Source: Bryopsis sp. KO-2023
Taxonomy: Eukaryota; Chlorophyta; Ulvophyceae; Bryopsidales; Bryopsidaceae
Direction of reading: 5' to 3'
DNA length: 64,000 bases
NCBI GenBank assembly: GCA_030272585.1
Contig: BSYQ01000014.1
Coordinates: 620,001 to 684,000 of the forward strand
The notes below the pieces were generated by a model. That model did no database searches. It saw only the letters and a program-made list of their open reading frames with translations, and was not told where the DNA came from. Of the stretch, positions 63,782-64,000 are shown in pieces; position 1 is the stretch's first letter; each line of letters begins with the position of its first letter. The position numbers were made by a program, and so were the translations under genes.

Positions 63782-64000
63782 TCAGGTCGCCGGACGTTTC
63801 AAGCCCCTCTTTGGCGCAAGCGCGGGCACACTCCAGCGGATCTCTCGAAGTGGCACGCAGTCACGATTGGTTCGTCCCGGGGAGGCTGGCTGCGTTGGCA
63901 GGGGTGGACTGATGACCGCAATCCGCAAGGACGTCAGCACCCTCGGCGCCATGACCGTGTGCTCCCGCAGCTGGCACAGCCCGCACTCTTTCGTCGCATC
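63782..64000 (-). CDS. C-terminal end of an ORF in element H (partial)
   Basis: An open minus-strand frame from the window edge to a stop at 63782-63784, 72 codons. It contains ECGLCQLREH (C-x2-C) followed by a basic, Pro-rich tail. It is the last ORF before the 3' end of H, the place where families A and C have their third ORF ending in a C-x2-C. It may be a third-ORF homologue, but the piece is too short to say. Confidence 0.35.
   Translation of the reverse strand, partial: DATKECGLCQLREHTVMAPRVLTSLRIAVISPPLPTQPASPGRTNRDCVPLREIRWSVPALAPKRGLKRPAT

Overview
The window is a eukaryotic, almost purely transposon-built region. Short introns (about 60-83 bp), chromodomain Ty3/gypsy elements and a hAT transposon suggest a fungus, most likely a basidiomycete. 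That assignment is inference, because no rRNA, housekeeping gene or other species marker is present. I found no ordinary host gene that I can name.

The layout is a stack of insertions, and most can be resolved by target-site duplications (TSDs) that I read directly. The base layer is a decayed Ty3/gypsy fossil (G, 13212-15119, resuming at 61685). It is cut on the left by the end of a hAT-like element (E0, right end 13211, left end outside the window). It is cut again at 15119/15120 by a complete hAT DNA transposon (15120-61684, 8-bp TSD GTGGTAGA). The hAT was then hit twice. Gypsy element C lies at 16068-35635 (TSD GTACC). A fold-back, non-autonomous hAT-like element lies at 35827-56620 (8-bp TSD GTAACAAG) and has the same terminal motif as the hAT. 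C carries gypsy element B (23468-33556, TSD GTCCC). The fold-back element carries gypsy element D (36362-56125, TSD GTTAG). D in turn carries a large non-coding LTR element F (41171-50304, TSD ACGGG) and a 525-bp element with 73-bp inverted repeats (54568-55092). With all insertions set aside, the hAT is only about 6.2 kb.

Elements A (1-11862), B and D are one family, here called family A. It has 418-426 bp LTRs, a long coiled-coil gag with a CCHC knuckle, and a pol with protease-RT-RNase H-integrase-chromodomain. A third ORF lies downstream of pol on the same strand. Element C is a different gypsy family that also has a third ORF in the same place with a similar plan: coiled coil, acidic linker, then a Cys/His zinc-type module. 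A, C and F share a 12-base primer-binding site. At the left edge, two family-A units lie in tandem and share an LTR.

The right end (61693-64000) holds a CTGTGCA-rich repeat, a gag fossil on the plus strand, and the 3' LTR and 3' non-coding part of another LTR element (H) that runs out of the window. The most interesting points are five. The first is the third ORF shared by two gypsy families. The second is the hAT system itself: two candidate genes, GATCGG-dense ends and a fold-back partner with the same termini. The third is the pair of inverted tRNA-like sequences at the centre of that partner. The fourth is the GCGGA-rich, strand-biased, non-coding element F. The fifth is the small TG...CA element with inverted rather than direct terminal repeats.
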